Notes: a model not told the origin generated them from the sequence alone. A DNA stretch of 64,000 nucleotides from an uncultured Lachnospiraceae bacterium (GCA_910584945.1 CAJUDY010000008.1:1-64000), one strand, 5' to 3'; positions 43,481 to 52,641 are shown, numbered from the stretch's first letter. Numbers and translations: made by a program.

Positions 43481-43843
43481 ATGAGATGGTATCGTGATCT
43501 GTATCTGGGAACGAACGCGGCGTCTGAGATCCGGAGCATCCGGGAAAAAGCGGCGGCGGGAAAATGGATGGCCGGTGTTTATTACATCACGGCTGCATCC
43601 ACAGAAGGAAATCTTCTTGATATTTTCCATAACGGAATGTTAAAAGAGCCTTTGTTTAAAAAGCGGCAGTGCCTGGATGTGATCGGCGTGGCAAAAGGCC
43701 GGATGGAAGCTTTCCGTCTTGCGGGGCAGATTACGGAGGATGTATACCAGAAGACCGGCGGCTTTGAGATCCGGTCCTGCTTCCGGACGGAAGATTTCGT
43801 GGAGGATGAAAAGGAATCCGTATGCTGCATGTCATTTTATTGA
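43481..43843 (+). CDS. Unknown protein, 120 residues
   Basis: ATG 43481 with AGGCAGGGAAGAG upstream. The sequence (MRWYRDLYLGTNAASEIRSIREKAAAGKW; GVYYITAASTEGNLLDIFHNGML) looks conserved and globular, without membrane helices. I do not recognise a family. It overlaps the DUF2953 gene by 22 bp and is probably co-transcribed with it, as part of a short clostridial gene set ending in gerW. Confidence 0.75.
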   Translation: MRWYRDLYLGTNAASEIRSIREKAAAGKWMAGVYYITAASTEGNLLDIFHNGMLKEPLFKKRQCLDVIGVAKGRMEAFRLAGQITEDVYQKTGGFEIRSCFRTEDFVEDEKESVCCMSFY

Positions 43844-44802
43844 TTTTAAAAATATTGGGGATTCTGCTTCTGGCCTGTCTGGCCCTCCTTCTGCTTGTTT
43901 TGTACGCGGTGCTGTTCGTGGGGGTATCTTATCGGCTGAAAGCGGAGAGAGAAGAGGAGCATTTCCTTGTGTCCGCCCGGGCGTCGTGGCTTTTTCGGAT
44001 CGTCACGGTTCATTTTTTGATGGATGAGAAGACCGGACTTTCGCCTGTCCTGAATGTTCGGCTGTTCGGCCGTTCGGTGTGGCGGATTCTGGGGGAAGAA
44101 GAGCCGAAGCGATTCGGAAAAATCTCCAAAAAGAAGCGCCGCAGACGCAGGAAGCAGAAGCAGCCGGAAAGAGAGAAAAAAGAAAAAGAGCCGGCAGGGG
44201 AAGAGCCGGTGATCCATGCAGAAGAAAAGAAACCGCATCCGGTCCCGGAATCACCCCGGGTGGAGCGGAAGAAGACCATTCCTTTGGAGAACAAAGAAGG
44301 ACGAAAGCAAAAGCAGGAGCAGCCGTCATTTTTTGCGAAGCTCCTTCGGAAGATCACCGGCGTCATCCGAAAAATCTGTGATAAGATCCGTAAGATTCGG
44401 GGAAAGATAACAGAAGTCGGGAAAGCTTTTCAGAAGCTCAAAAAACGAAAAGATGACTTTGTGGAGTTCTGGAGGCTTGAGGAGCACAGGCGGGCCAGAG
44501 GAGCGCTCCTTGAGGAAGGCCGGTATCTGTGGAAAAAATCAAAGCCCAGGAAGCTCATTGGGCAGATCCTCTTTGGATTTTCGGACCCCGCCTATACGGG
44601 ACTCTGTATGGGAGCGCTGGGTATGCTCTGCGCCTTCTATCCCAGGAAATTCCAGGTGATTCCGGATTTTGATCAGGCGATCCTGAAAGGAGACGTAAAA
44701 CTCAGGGGGAAGATCCGGTGCTATGTATTTGTAAAGATCTTGATCCGCATCTATTTTAACAAAGATATCCGTCATATGTATCGGCATTGGCAGGAACTTT
44801 AG
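43822..44802 (+). CDS. DUF2953 family protein
   Basis: 326 residues. An N-terminal membrane helix (LLILKILGILLLACLALLLLVLY) is followed by a beta-rich domain, a very basic, low-complexity linker (residues 100-200, Lys/Arg/Glu/Pro), and a C-terminal part with FGFSDPAYTGLCMGALGMLCAFYPRKFQVIPDF, the DUF2953 signature. Family members are found in spore-forming Firmicutes next to the ytfJ (gerW) gene, as here (26-bp gap). The function is unknown; a sporulation connection is inferred from context. Confidence 0.8.
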   Translation: MLHVILLILKILGILLLACLALLLLVLYAVLFVGVSYRLKAEREEEHFLVSARASWLFRIVTVHFLMDEKTGLSPVLNVRLFGRSVWRILGEEEPKRFGKISKKKRRRRRKQKQPEREKKEKEPAGEEPVIHAEEKKPHPVPESPRVERKKTIPLENKEGRKQKQEQPSFFAKLLRKITGVIRKICDKIRKIRGKITEVGKAFQKLKKRKDDFVEFWRLEEHRRARGALLEEGRYLWKKSKPRKLIGQILFGFSDPAYTGLCMGALGMLCAFYPRKFQVIPDFDQAILKGDVKLRGKIRCYVFVKILIRIYFNKDIRHMYRHWQEL

Positions 44803-44828
44803 CCATCAAAACAGGAGGTTTTAAGAAC

Positions 44829-45236
44829 ATGAGCGAAAAAAATAACAACAGTTTTGAGACAACCGTATCCTCCCTCTTCCAGGGAATGGACCATTTTATT
44901 TCCAGCAAGACCGTGGTGGGCGACGCAATCACCGTGGGGGACACGATCCTTCTGCCCCTGGTGGACGTGTCTTTTGGAGTCGGCGCCGGGGCGAGTTCGA
45001 GCGACAGCAAGAATAACGGCGCCGGGGGCTTGGGCGGCAGGATCTCTCCCAGCGCAGTGCTGGTCATCAAGGGCGGCGACATCCGTCTGGTCAATGTGAA
45101 GAATCAGGACGCGGTGACCAAGATCCTGGATATGGTGCCGGATTTTGTCAACAAATTTACCTCCGGAAAGGCAAAAGAAAGCCCGGACCCGGAAGTGGAT
45201 CGGGCAGTGGATGAAATTCTTAACGAAAAAAAGTAA
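44829..45236 (+). CDS. GerW/YtfJ-family sporulation protein
   Basis: 135 residues from ATG 44829, with ACAGGAGG upstream. The family core is TVVGDAITVGDTILLPLVDVSFGVGAG, a glycine/serine stretch, GGLGGRISPSAVLVIKGGDIRLV and a C-terminal helical tail. In Bacillus YtfJ/GerW is made in the forespore and is needed for normal germination. It supports a spore-forming host. Confidence 0.9.
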   Translation: MSEKNNNSFETTVSSLFQGMDHFISSKTVVGDAITVGDTILLPLVDVSFGVGAGASSSDSKNNGAGGLGGRISPSAVLVIKGGDIRLVNVKNQDAVTKILDMVPDFVNKFTSGKAKESPDPEVDRAVDEILNEKK

Positions 45237-45244
45237 AATTATGC

Positions 45245-45273
45245 TTGCAAATCCTGAGAGATTCTGGTAGAAT
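45245..45273 (+). promoter_or_regulatory. Sigma-A promoter of rpmB
   Basis: TTGCAA (45245-45250), 17-bp spacer, TAGAAT (45268-45273), 52 bp before the L28 start. Confidence 0.65.
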
Positions 45274-45325
45274 AACAGAAGTTGTGAGTCTTCGCGGACT
45301 CAAATAAGCCGAAGGAGGTGCAATG

Positions 45326-45511
45326 ATGGCGAAATGTGCAATTTGTGACAAGAGTGTTCACTTTGGAAACAATGTGAGTCATTCCCATAGAAAATCCAGC
45401 AAAATGTGGAGATCCAATGTAAAATCCGTGAAAGTTAAAGTGAACGGCGGAGCAAAGAAAATGTATGTGTGCACTTCTTGCTTAAAGTCTGGTAAAGTGG
45501 AGAGAGCTTAA
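45326..45511 (+). CDS. rpmB: 50S ribosomal protein L28
   Basis: 61 residues. MAKCAICDKSVHFGNNVSHSH and the later CTSCLKSGKV supply a complete CxxC...CxxC zinc ribbon, i.e. the zinc-binding (C+) form of L28. ATG 45326 is chosen at 7 bp from GGAGG rather than ATG 45323. It is monocistronic between a promoter and a terminator. Confidence 0.97.
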   Translation: MAKCAICDKSVHFGNNVSHSHRKSSKMWRSNVKSVKVKVNGGAKKMYVCTSCLKSGKVERA

Positions 45512-45537
45512 TCGGTTATTAGACAGGATTGCGTGAG

Positions 45538-45566
45538 GGGGTTGTCAGTGTGACAGCCCTTTTCTT
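45538..45566 (+). terminator. Intrinsic terminator after rpmB
   Basis: GGGTTGTCA pairs with TGACAGCCC (one G-U pair), loop GTG, followed by TTTTCTT. Confidence 0.8.
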
Positions 45567-45578
45567 GTATCATCCGGA

Positions 45579-45725
45579 TCAGCAGCCGGTATAGCACTGG
45601 TAGCCGCACAGCATCAGGACAGCGGACAAAAAGATGCGAAGGAACAGGTGGTCTTCCGGCAGAAAAAGAGTGATAAAGATCCCGACGCCGGTCCAGAAGA
45701 GGATAAGCCCCAGAGTTTTTTTCAT
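45579..45725 (-). CDS. Small two-helix membrane protein, 48 residues
   Basis: From the ATG at 45725 the product begins MKKTLGLILFWTGVGIFI, with a second hydrophobic segment (IFLSAVLMLCGYQCY). Small proteins of this shape are frequent in Lachnospiraceae; I know no function. GGTG lies a few bases before the start. Convergent with rpmB. Confidence 0.55.
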   Translation of the reverse strand: MKKTLGLILFWTGVGIFITLFLPEDHLFLRIFLSAVLMLCGYQCYTGC

Positions 45726-45870
45726 GTATGTCACCGTCCTCATAGCTGGAGGATTTATTCTATATATATGCGACAAACGGTAAAATAGAAAAAATAAAAA
45801 TATATTTCATTTTTATCGGATATCGGGTATAATAGTTAATGATTATGTAGTAGAATCGGGAGGTACGAAG

Positions 45871-46227
45871 ATGCAGGGACAGATTAATACAGAACTTGGC
45901 AGCATTACCATAGATGCGGATGTGATTGCGACTTATGCGGGTTCCGTTGCGCTTGGATGCAGCGGGATCGTGGGTATGGCATCCCTGGACATGCGGGATG
46001 GGCTGATGAAGCTTCTGAAAAAAGACAGTATCAAGCGTGGAATCGAAGTTGCCATTGAGGAGAATGAGATCTATCTGGGATTTCACGTGATCGTGGCTTA
46101 CGGCGTCAATATTCCGGTGGTCTCCAGGAATCTGATTGATTCCGTGAAATATCAGGTGGAGGCGTTTACCGGCATGAAGATCGGCAAGATTGACATCTTT
46201 GTAGAAGGCGTAAGAGTGATTGATTAA
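45871..46227 (+). CDS. Asp23/Gls24 family envelope-stress protein
   Basis: 118 residues (YloU type). The domain reads LGSITIDADVIATYAGSVALGCSGIVGMAS ... and ends VKYQVEAFTGMKIGKIDIFVEGVRV. A TATAAT box lies at 45828-45833, and CGGGAGGTACG precedes the start. In Firmicutes this gene is regularly followed by fakA and recG, exactly as here. It probably localises near the membrane and takes part in envelope homeostasis. Confidence 0.92.
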   Translation: MQGQINTELGSITIDADVIATYAGSVALGCSGIVGMASLDMRDGLMKLLKKDSIKRGIEVAIEENEIYLGFHVIVAYGVNIPVVSRNLIDSVKYQVEAFTGMKIGKIDIFVEGVRVID

Positions 46228-46245
46228 CGAGGGAGGATCTGCGTT

Positions 46246-47922
46246 GTGAGGAAGACAATTGATGCCCGGATGGTAGCAAAGATGTTTCTGGGCGGTGCCA
46301 AAAATCTGGAATCCAGAAAAGAATGGATTAATGAACTGAATGTGTTTCCGGTGCCCGACGGAGATACGGGAACCAATATGACGCTGACGATCACTGCGGC
46401 GGCAGGGGAAGTAAGCAGTCTGACAGAACTGAATATGGAGACTCTGGCCAAATGCATCTCTTCCGGTTCCCTTCGGGGGGCAAGAGGGAATTCAGGCGTG
46501 ATCCTCTCCCAGCTTCTCAGAGGATTTACCAAGGGGATCAAAGATCATGAAGAACTGGACGTGATCGATCTGGCAAGCGCCATGCAAAAGGCGGTGGAGA
46601 CGGCCTACAAAGCGGTGATGAAGCCCAAAGAAGGTACGATTCTTACCGTGGCGAAAGGCGCGGCTTTGAAAGCGGCGGAGCTTGCCCAGACCCTGGAGGA
46701 TGTGGAAGAGTTCTGCTCCCTGGTCATCGAAGAAGCGGAAGATGTTCTTAAAAAGACGCCGGACATGCTGCCGGTTCTTAAGGAAGCGGGAGTAGTGGAC
46801 TCCGGCGGCCAGGGGCTTGTGGAAGTGTTAAAAGGCGCCTACGACGCGCTTCTTGGAAAGGAAGTGGATTATTCCTTCACGGCGCCTAAGAAGGAATCGG
46901 CTGTCCGGATCAGTGCCGAGACTGAGGCGGAGATTAAGTTCGGCTACTGTACCGAGTTTATCATTATGCTGGAAAAAGCCTATGAGGAGAAGGACGAACT
47001 GGACTTTAAGGCGTTCCTTGAGTCGATCGGGGATTCCATCGTAGTCGTGTCTGATGACGATATCGTCAAAGTGCACGTACATACGAACGACCCGGGACTT
47101 GCGATCCAGAGGGCGCTTACGTATGGCTCCTTGTCGAAGATGAAGATCGACAACATGCGCCTGGAGCATGAAGAGAAGCTGATCAAGGACGCTTCCCGGA
47201 TTGCCAGGGAGCAGAAAGAAAAAGAATCAGCGGCAGAAGAAAAGAAGATCGAGGAACCCAGAAAAGAGATGGGTTTTATCTCCGTATCCATTGGAGAAGG
47301 CGTGGGAGAGATCTTTAAAGGTCTGGGCGTGGACTATCTGATTGAGGGCGGACAGACCATGAACCCCAGCACGGAGGATATGCTGGAGGCCATCGAGAAG
47401 GTCAATGCGGACAATGTCTTCATTCTTCCCAACAATAAGAACATCATCCTGGCGGCGAATCAGGCCAGCTTTCTGACCTCTGACAAGCGGGTGATTGTGA
47501 TTCCGACCAAGACCATTCCCCAGGGAATTACAGCCATGGTGAACTATATTCCGGAGGAGACGCCCAGGGAGAATGAGCTTCGCATGCAGGCGGAAATCCA
47601 GAATGTGAAGACCGGTCAGCTGACCTACGCCGTCCGGGATACAAAGATTGACGACAAAGAGATCCACCTGGGAGACATTATGGGCATCGGCGATCACGGA
47701 ATTCTGGCGGTGGGAGCCGACATCCGGGAGACGGCCCTTGCGATGATGGAGCAGCTGGTGGACGATCATTCTGAGATCATCGGCATCTATTACGGGGAAG
47801 AGGTCTCAGAGGAAGATGCGGCGGCCCTGGGGGACGAGATCGCAGAGAAATATCCGAATACGGAAGTGGAGGTTCACAGCGGCGGACAGCCGATCTACTA
47901 TTATGTGGTTTCTGTGGAATAA
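46246..47922 (+). CDS. fakA: DAK2 domain fatty acid kinase subunit (FakA/YloV)
   Basis: 558 residues, GTG start behind GGGAGGATC. The N-terminal DhaL/DAK2 ATP-binding domain shows NVFPVPDGDTGTNM and LRGARGNSGVILSQLLRGF. The middle and C-terminal FakA domains include VDSGGQGLVEVLKG, VHVHTNDPGLAIQ and INPSTEDML-like NPSTEDML. FakA phosphorylates fatty acids held by a FakB (DegV-like) protein, feeding phospholipid synthesis; no fakB is in the window. It stands 18 bp after the asp23-like gene. Confidence 0.92.
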   Translation: MRKTIDARMVAKMFLGGAKNLESRKEWINELNVFPVPDGDTGTNMTLTITAAAGEVSSLTELNMETLAKCISSGSLRGARGNSGVILSQLLRGFTKGIKDHEELDVIDLASAMQKAVETAYKAVMKPKEGTILTVAKGAALKAAELAQTLEDVEEFCSLVIEEAEDVLKKTPDMLPVLKEAGVVDSGGQGLVEVLKGAYDALLGKEVDYSFTAPKKESAVRISAETEAEIKFGYCTEFIIMLEKAYEEKDELDFKAFLESIGDSIVVVSDDDIVKVHVHTNDPGLAIQRALTYGSLSKMKIDNMRLEHEEKLIKDASRIAREQKEKESAAEEKKIEEPRKEMGFISVSIGEGVGEIFKGLGVDYLIEGGQTMNPSTEDMLEAIEKVNADNVFILPNNKNIILAANQASFLTSDKRVIVIPTKTIPQGITAMVNYIPEETPRENELRMQAEIQNVKTGQLTYAVRDTKIDDKEIHLGDIMGIGDHGILAVGADIRETALAMMEQLVDDHSEIIGIYYGEEVSEEDAAALGDEIAEKYPNTEVEVHSGGQPIYYYVVSVE

Positions 47923-47936
47923 GCAGAAGAATGGGA

Positions 47937-47966
47937 GCGGGTGCGTAGAGGCGCGCCCGCTTTTTT
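47937..47966 (+). terminator. Intrinsic terminator after fakA
   Basis: GCGGGTGCG pairs with CGCGCCCGC (one G-U), followed by TTTTTT. Confidence 0.8.
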
Positions 47967-47975
47967 CCATGCACA

Positions 47976-48050
47976 GGGGTGCGCAGGGAAAACTGCTGCT
48001 GCGCAGCACGCACCCCTTGCGGCGAGCAGGGAGAAAATCCTCCCTGCTCG
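47976..48050 (+). other. Two further hairpins in the recG leader
   Basis: After the terminator, GGGGTGCG (47976-47983) pairs with CGCACCCC (48009-48016). Next, CGAGCAGGGAG (48023-48033) pairs perfectly with CTCCCTGCTCG (48040-48050). The second ends 18 bases before the recG start, close to its ribosome site GAGGAGGG. Confidence 0.6.
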
Positions 48051-48068
48051 ATGAGAGGAGGGCAGACA

Positions 48069-50126
48069 ATGAAGCTTGAGGACTCCGTTTTGAAGATCAA
48101 AGGAATCGGTGAGAAGACTGCGGTTCTCTTTGCCAAAGTAGGAATCCATACCATAGAAGATCTGATCACTTACTATCCTAGAGCCTATGACACCTATGAG
48201 GAGCCGGTGGAGCTTGCTCAGGTCGAGGACGGGCGAAAATACGCTGTGCAGGGAATCGTCCGCTCGGTGTCGGCAGTGAAAAGATATGCAAAATATCAGG
48301 TGTTCACCGTCCAGATTCAGGTGGGTGAGGAGCAGCTTTCGGGCACCTGGTTCAACATGCCCTTCCTTCGGAATCATTTTCAGCGGGGCGGACAGTACAT
48401 CTTTCGGGGAATCGTAAAAATCCGGGGAAATCAGTACAAGATGGAGCAGCCGGAGCATTATACTCTGGGGGACTATGAGCAGCTTTTACATGTGATGCAG
48501 CCCAAATATCCCCTGACTTCGGGCCTCACCGGAAATATGGTGACAAAGGCGGTCCGGCAGGTGCTGGAGTGCGGAGAGATATCTCTTCCGGAATACTTAC
48601 CGGAAAAAATACTGAGAATGTATCGCCTCTGCCCGGAGCAGGAAGCTCTGGAGGCGATTCATTTTCCGGAGAATGATGGGAGCATGCGAAGGGCGAGAGA
48701 GCGGCTGGTGTTTGATGAATTTCTGCTCTTTATTCTTGGTATCCGCAAAATGCGGGAAAGTCAGGAAATGCTTTTGAACGAGGCGAGGATGATTGAGGCG
48801 GAGGAGATCAGACGGCTGATCGGGCATCTTCCCTATGAACTGACCGGCGCTCAGAAGAAAGTGTGGCAAGAGATCCTTACGGATTTGAAAGGAGACCACA
48901 TCATGAGCCGTCTGGTGCAGGGAGACGTGGGTTCCGGCAAGACGATCCTGGCGGTGCTTGCCCTGGTGATGGCCGGTCTGAACGGTTATCAGGGTGCGCT
49001 CATTGTACCCACGGAAGTGCTGGCAAAGCAGCACTTTGCATCGGTCAGCGAACTGCTTGCCGAAAATCAGATTCCCCTGCGGCCAATTCTCCTGACCGGC
49101 TCCATGACGGCGAAGGAAAAAAGGCTTGCCGGGGAGGCAATCGCCGACGGCAGCGCGCAGATCATCATCGGGACCCATGCTCTGATCCAGGAGAAGGTCA
49201 ACTATCACCGTCTGGGACTTGTGGTGACCGACGAACAGCACCGGTTCGGCGTCCGCCAGAGGGAGACACTGGCGAATAAAGGTCTTCATCCCCATGTGCT
49301 GGTCATGAGCGCCACGCCTATTCCCAGGACTCTGGCGATCATCGTCTACGGCGATCTTGACCTCTCTGTGGTGGACGAACTGCCGGCCCACCGGCTTCCT
49401 ATCAAAAACTGTGTGGTGGACGAGTCCTATCGTCCCAGCGCCTATCGGTTTATGGAAAAAGAGACGGCTCTTGGACACCAGGTTTACATCATCTGTCCCA
49501 TGGTGGAAGAGAATGAGGAGATGGAACTTGAAAATGTGACCGATTATACCGCAAGACTTCAAAAGCTGCTTCCAAAGCACCGGATTGCCTGTCTCCACGG
49601 AAAGATGAAACCAAAAGAAAAAAATGAGATTATGGAACGGTTTGCGGCGGGAGATATTCAGATTCTGGTGTCCACCACGGTCATTGAGGTAGGGATCAAT
49701 GTGCCAAACGCCACGGTGATGATGGTGGAGAATGCGGAGCGCTTCGGTCTGGCGCAGCTTCACCAGCTTCGGGGACGGGTGGGCCGCGGCGCTGCCCAGT
49801 CTTACTGCATTTTCATGAGCGGAAGCAAAGGGAAAGAGACGAAGAAGCGACTGGAAGTGCTGAACCAGTCCAACGACGGCTTCTATATCGCCGGAGAGGA
49901 TTTGAAGCTCCGGGGACCGGGAGATTTGTTCGGAATCCGCCAGAGCGGAGTGCTGGAATTCCAGCTGGGAGATGTATTTCAGGATGCGAAGGTTCTGAAA
50001 GCAGCCAGCGAGGCGGCAGGTAGAATTTTAGAAGAAGATCCGCTTCTTCGGGAAGAGCAGCACCTTGCGCTGGCAGAAAAACTGAATCGTTATCTGAAAA
50101 AAGGCGGAGAGAATCTAAGTCTTTGA
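48069..50126 (+). CDS. recG: ATP-dependent DNA helicase RecG
   Basis: 685 residues from ATG 48069 with GAGGAGGG upstream; the longer frame from 47979 runs through the leader hairpins and is not used. The wedge OB-fold (GKYAVQGIVRS) is followed by the SF2 helicase core: Walker A VQGDVGSGKT, DEQH box VVTDEQHRFGV, motif III VMSATPIPRTL, and motif VI QLHQLRGRVGRG. RecG regresses stalled forks and resolves recombination intermediates. Confidence 0.97.
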   Translation: MKLEDSVLKIKGIGEKTAVLFAKVGIHTIEDLITYYPRAYDTYEEPVELAQVEDGRKYAVQGIVRSVSAVKRYAKYQVFTVQIQVGEEQLSGTWFNMPFLRNHFQRGGQYIFRGIVKIRGNQYKMEQPEHYTLGDYEQLLHVMQPKYPLTSGLTGNMVTKAVRQVLECGEISLPEYLPEKILRMYRLCPEQEALEAIHFPENDGSMRRARERLVFDEFLLFILGIRKMRESQEMLLNEARMIEAEEIRRLIGHLPYELTGAQKKVWQEILTDLKGDHIMSRLVQGDVGSGKTILAVLALVMAGLNGYQGALIVPTEVLAKQHFASVSELLAENQIPLRPILLTGSMTAKEKRLAGEAIADGSAQIIIGTHALIQEKVNYHRLGLVVTDEQHRFGVRQRETLANKGLHPHVLVMSATPIPRTLAIIVYGDLDLSVVDELPAHRLPIKNCVVDESYRPSAYRFMEKETALGHQVYIICPMVEENEEMELENVTDYTARLQKLLPKHRIACLHGKMKPKEKNEIMERFAAGDIQILVSTTVIEVGINVPNATVMMVENAERFGLAQLHQLRGRVGRGAAQSYCIFMSGSKGKETKKRLEVLNQSNDGFYIAGEDLKLRGPGDLFGIRQSGVLEFQLGDVFQDAKVLKAASEAAGRILEEDPLLREEQHLALAEKLNRYLKKGGENLSL

Positions 50127-50165
50127 AACAGGAAAAATTTTGTCAGAAAATGAAGGAATTGACAG

Positions 50166-50251
50166 TGTATGGAGGAGCAGACTGCACATACTATAGTCGT
50201 AACAAACAACAACAAATTGCGAAGCACATAACGGTTACAAATCGCTTCGCA
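50166..50251 (+). promoter_or_regulatory. Forespore-type promoter and leader hairpin of the spore protein gene
   Basis: CATACTA (50187-50193) matches the sigma-G -10 consensus (CATNHTA), with TGTATG at 50166-50171 as a sub-optimally spaced -35. In the leader TGCGAAGC (50218-50225) pairs with GCTTCGCA (50244-50251), 18 bases before the SASP start. Confidence 0.5.
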
Positions 50252-50268
50252 GTAAGGAGGAGTTTATT

Positions 50269-50472
50269 ATGTCTAGTTCTACAAACAAAGCAGCAGTACC
50301 GGAAGCAAAGGGCGCCCTGGAGCGTTTTAAGTATGAGGTGGCAAGCGAGATCGGCGTGCCTCTGACGGACGGTTACAATGGAGACCTGACTTCCAAGCAG
50401 AATGGTTCTGTAGGCGGTTATATGGTGAAGAAGATGATCGAGGCGCAGGAGCGCCAGATGGCAGGTAAATAA
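50269..50472 (+). CDS. Small acid-soluble spore protein, alpha/beta type
   Basis: 67 residues. The two family signatures are KYEVASEIGVPL and GYNGDLTSKQNGSVGGYMVKKMI, including the GPR protease site region (KYEVASE). These proteins coat spore DNA and protect it. AAGGAGG precedes the ATG at a good distance. It proves the genome encodes sporulation functions. Confidence 0.96.
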   Translation: MSSSTNKAAVPEAKGALERFKYEVASEIGVPLTDGYNGDLTSKQNGSVGGYMVKKMIEAQERQMAGK

Positions 50473-50488
50473 GGATTCGAAAAGGAAG

Positions 50489-50521
50489 AAGGGATATCGC
50501 CAAAGAGCGGTATCCCTTTTT
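50489..50521. terminator. Bidirectional terminator between the spore protein gene and the PHP gene
   Basis: AAGGGATATCGC pairs with GCGGTATCCCTT across loop CAAAGA, with T-rich tails in both directions. Confidence 0.85.
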
Positions 50522-50534
50522 CGACTATTCGATT

Positions 50535-51341
50535 TTACAGTGGAATCTCCTCCGGCTTCCGGCTGCGGAAGAGATAGTAAGAGCGGAATCCGCAGGCCTT
50601 TAAAAGCTCGGCTGCCTTGTCGAATTCATAAGCCAGATATCCCGGTTCATGGGCGTCGGAGCCCAAGGTGACGATCTTGCCGCCGAGTTCCCGGTAGCGG
50701 CAGATGATTTCCCTGCAGGGATTGGGAGCTCCGAGTCCGTATCGGAAGCCGCCGGTGTTGACCTCCAGGCCGATGTCCTTTTTGATCAGAGCCCGGAGAA
50801 TTTCGTCCAGAAGCTCTTTGTATTTTCGGTAAGAATAGTCGCGGTTCTTGTTTGGCCCGTAGCGCACCACATAGTCCAGGTGGCCGAAAACGTCGAAGTT
50901 GGAGTATGCTTTCAGGTTCTGCAGGGCACACTGGAAGTATTCCAGGTAGGCTTCCTCTTCCCGGCGGCCTTCATAGAAAGAAGGGTAGTAGGGGTCCCGC
51001 TGGTTTACCAGATGAATCGAACCGATGACAAAGTCAAAGGCATGGGAGAAGATCAGATTGTGGTGCTTCTTGCTCAGATAGGGCTGTAGTCCCAGCTCGA
51101 TGCCGATGGCAAGGTGGATACGGTCCGAATAAATTTCTTTAAGGGAAAGCAGATGCCGAAAATACTCTTCCGGATCAAATTCAAAACAGGCGTCGCTGTC
51201 CACATAATCATAATCCATGTGGTCGGTCAGACACAGATGGGTGATGCCCCGGTCGATGGCATGTTCGATCATGACATTTGGCAGAACGCTTGAATCTCCG
51301 GAAAAAGAAGTGTGTACATGATAGTCAGCTAGTGTATGCAA
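50535..51341 (-). CDS. PHP-domain histidinol-phosphatase (HisK type)
   Basis: 268 residues from TTG 51341, preceded on the minus strand by a perfect AGGAGG eight bases away; ATGs further upstream (to 51494) lie in sequence without similarity. The metal motifs are DYHVHTSFSGD at the N-terminus, CLTDHMDYDY, IGIELGLQP, GSIHLVNQ, DVFGHLDYVVRYG, EVNTGGFRYG and LGSDAHEPGYLAYEF near the C-terminus. The HisK-type enzyme releases histidinol in histidine synthesis, but no his genes are near, and other phosphoesters are possible. Confidence 0.87.
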   Translation of the reverse strand: MHTLADYHVHTSFSGDSSVLPNVMIEHAIDRGITHLCLTDHMDYDYVDSDACFEFDPEEYFRHLLSLKEIYSDRIHLAIGIELGLQPYLSKKHHNLIFSHAFDFVIGSIHLVNQRDPYYPSFYEGRREEEAYLEYFQCALQNLKAYSNFDVFGHLDYVVRYGPNKNRDYSYRKYKELLDEILRALIKKDIGLEVNTGGFRYGLGAPNPCREIICRYRELGGKIVTLGSDAHEPGYLAYEFDKAAELLKACGFRSYYLFRSRKPEEIPL

Positions 51342-51438
51342 AGGGCTTTCCTCCTGGCGTAAAAAAATTAGATATGCGAACATCATAGAAGATATTTTCT
51401 GAAATGTAAAGATATGGTGAAAAATTTTTGATTGGGTA

Positions 51439-51467
51439 TTGATATTTTGGGACAAATTAGGTAAAAT
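51439..51467 (+). promoter_or_regulatory. Sigma-A promoter of gapA
   Basis: TTGATA (51439-51444), 17-bp spacer, TAAAAT (51462-51467). The roughly 90-base leader that follows shows no obvious fold. Confidence 0.75.
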
Positions 51468-51555
51468 ATGTAATGGTTGATGTTCTTTTAACAATCCCCG
51501 TACGAGTTAAAAGAAACAAACATATATTATTCAACTTTTGAGGAGGAATTGAAAC

Positions 51556-52569
51556 ATGGCAGTAAAAGTAGCAATCAATGGATTTGGACGTATCGGTCGT
51601 CTTGCATTCAGACAGATGTTTGGTGCAGAGGGATATGAGGTTGTGGCAATCAACGACCTGACTTCCCCGAAGATGCTGGCACACTTATTAAAGTACGACT
51701 CTTCTCAGGGCAAATATGCACTGGCTGACACCGTATCCGCAACGGACGACTCCATCATCGTTGATGGAAAAGAGATCAAGATCTATGCAAAAGCAAACGC
51801 AACCGAGCTTCCCTGGGGAGAGATCGGCGTAGATGTTGTTCTGGAGTGTACCGGTTTCTATACCTCGAAAGAAAAAGCTTCTGCTCATATCACTGCAGGC
51901 GCTAAGAAAGTTGTTATTTCCGCTCCGGCTGGCAACGATCTGCCGACCATCGTTTACAATGTAAATCATGAGACCCTGAAGAAAGAGGATACCGTCATTT
52001 CCGCAGCATCCTGTACCACCAACTGCCTGGCTCCGATGGCAAAAGCACTGAATGATCTGGCTCCGATCGAGTCCGGTATTATGTGTACGATCCACGCTTA
52101 CACCGGAGATCAGATGCCTCTGGACGGACCGCAGAGAAAAGGCGATCTGAGAAGAAGCCGTGCGGCAGCGATCAATATCGTTCCGAACAGCACCGGCGCT
52201 GCAAAGGCAATCGGCCTTGTGATTCCGGAGCTCAACGGCAAGCTCATCGGCGCTGCACAGCGTGTGCCGACCCCGACTGGTTCCACTACGCTTCTGTTCG
52301 CAGTTGTGAACAAGGCAGTGACCAAAGAAGAGATCAATGCAGCGATGAAAGCGGCTACCACCGAGTCCTACGGCTATACCGAGGATGAGATCGTATCCAG
52401 CGATATCGTTGGTATGAGATACGGTTCCCTGTTCGATGCGACCCAGACCATGGTATCTCCGCTTCCGGACGGAAAGACTCAGGTTGAGGTTGTTTCCTGG
52501 TATGACAATGAGAACTCCTATGTATCTCAGATGGTTCGTACCATTAAGTATTTCGCTGAGTTAGCGTAA
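51556..52569 (+). CDS. gapA: Glyceraldehyde-3-phosphate dehydrogenase, type I
   Basis: 337 residues. NAD-binding start [18 protein letters not shown], catalytic Cys in [12 protein letters not shown], and [20 protein letters not shown] (substrate and phosphate site) are all present. It oxidises GAP to 1,3-bisphosphoglycerate in glycolysis. AGGAGGAATTGAAAC precedes the ATG. First of the lower-glycolysis genes; an attenuator-like hairpin separates it from pgk. Confidence 0.98.
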   Translation: MAVKVAINGFGRIGRLAFRQMFGAEGYEVVAINDLTSPKMLAHLLKYDSSQGKYALADTVSATDDSIIVDGKEIKIYAKANATELPWGEIGVDVVLECTGFYTSKEKASAHITAGAKKVVISAPAGNDLPTIVYNVNHETLKKEDTVISAASCTTNCLAPMAKALNDLAPIESGIMCTIHAYTGDQMPLDGPQRKGDLRRSRAAAINIVPNSTGAAKAIGLVIPELNGKLIGAAQRVPTPTGSTTLLFAVVNKAVTKEEINAAMKAATTESYGYTEDEIVSSDIVGMRYGSLFDATQTMVSPLPDGKTQVEVVSWYDNENSYVSQMVRTIKYFAELA

Positions 52570-52609
52570 TCGAGCGGCATGGCGGAGTCCAGTAAGTAAT
52601 GAAGACCTT

Positions 52610-52641
52610 AAAAGGTCCGGTCTTTGGACCGGGCCTTTTTT
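52610..52641 (+). terminator. Terminator or attenuator between gapA and pgk
   Basis: AAAAGGTCCGGTC (52610-52622) pairs with GACCGGGCCTTTT (52627-52639; one G-U) around TTTG, the right arm running into six T. Partial termination would make gapA more abundant than pgk. Confidence 0.85.

Noticed and set aside
48597..49763. 388-residue minus-strand frame inside recG
   Set aside because: It is antisense to conserved helicase motifs and has no domain similarity.
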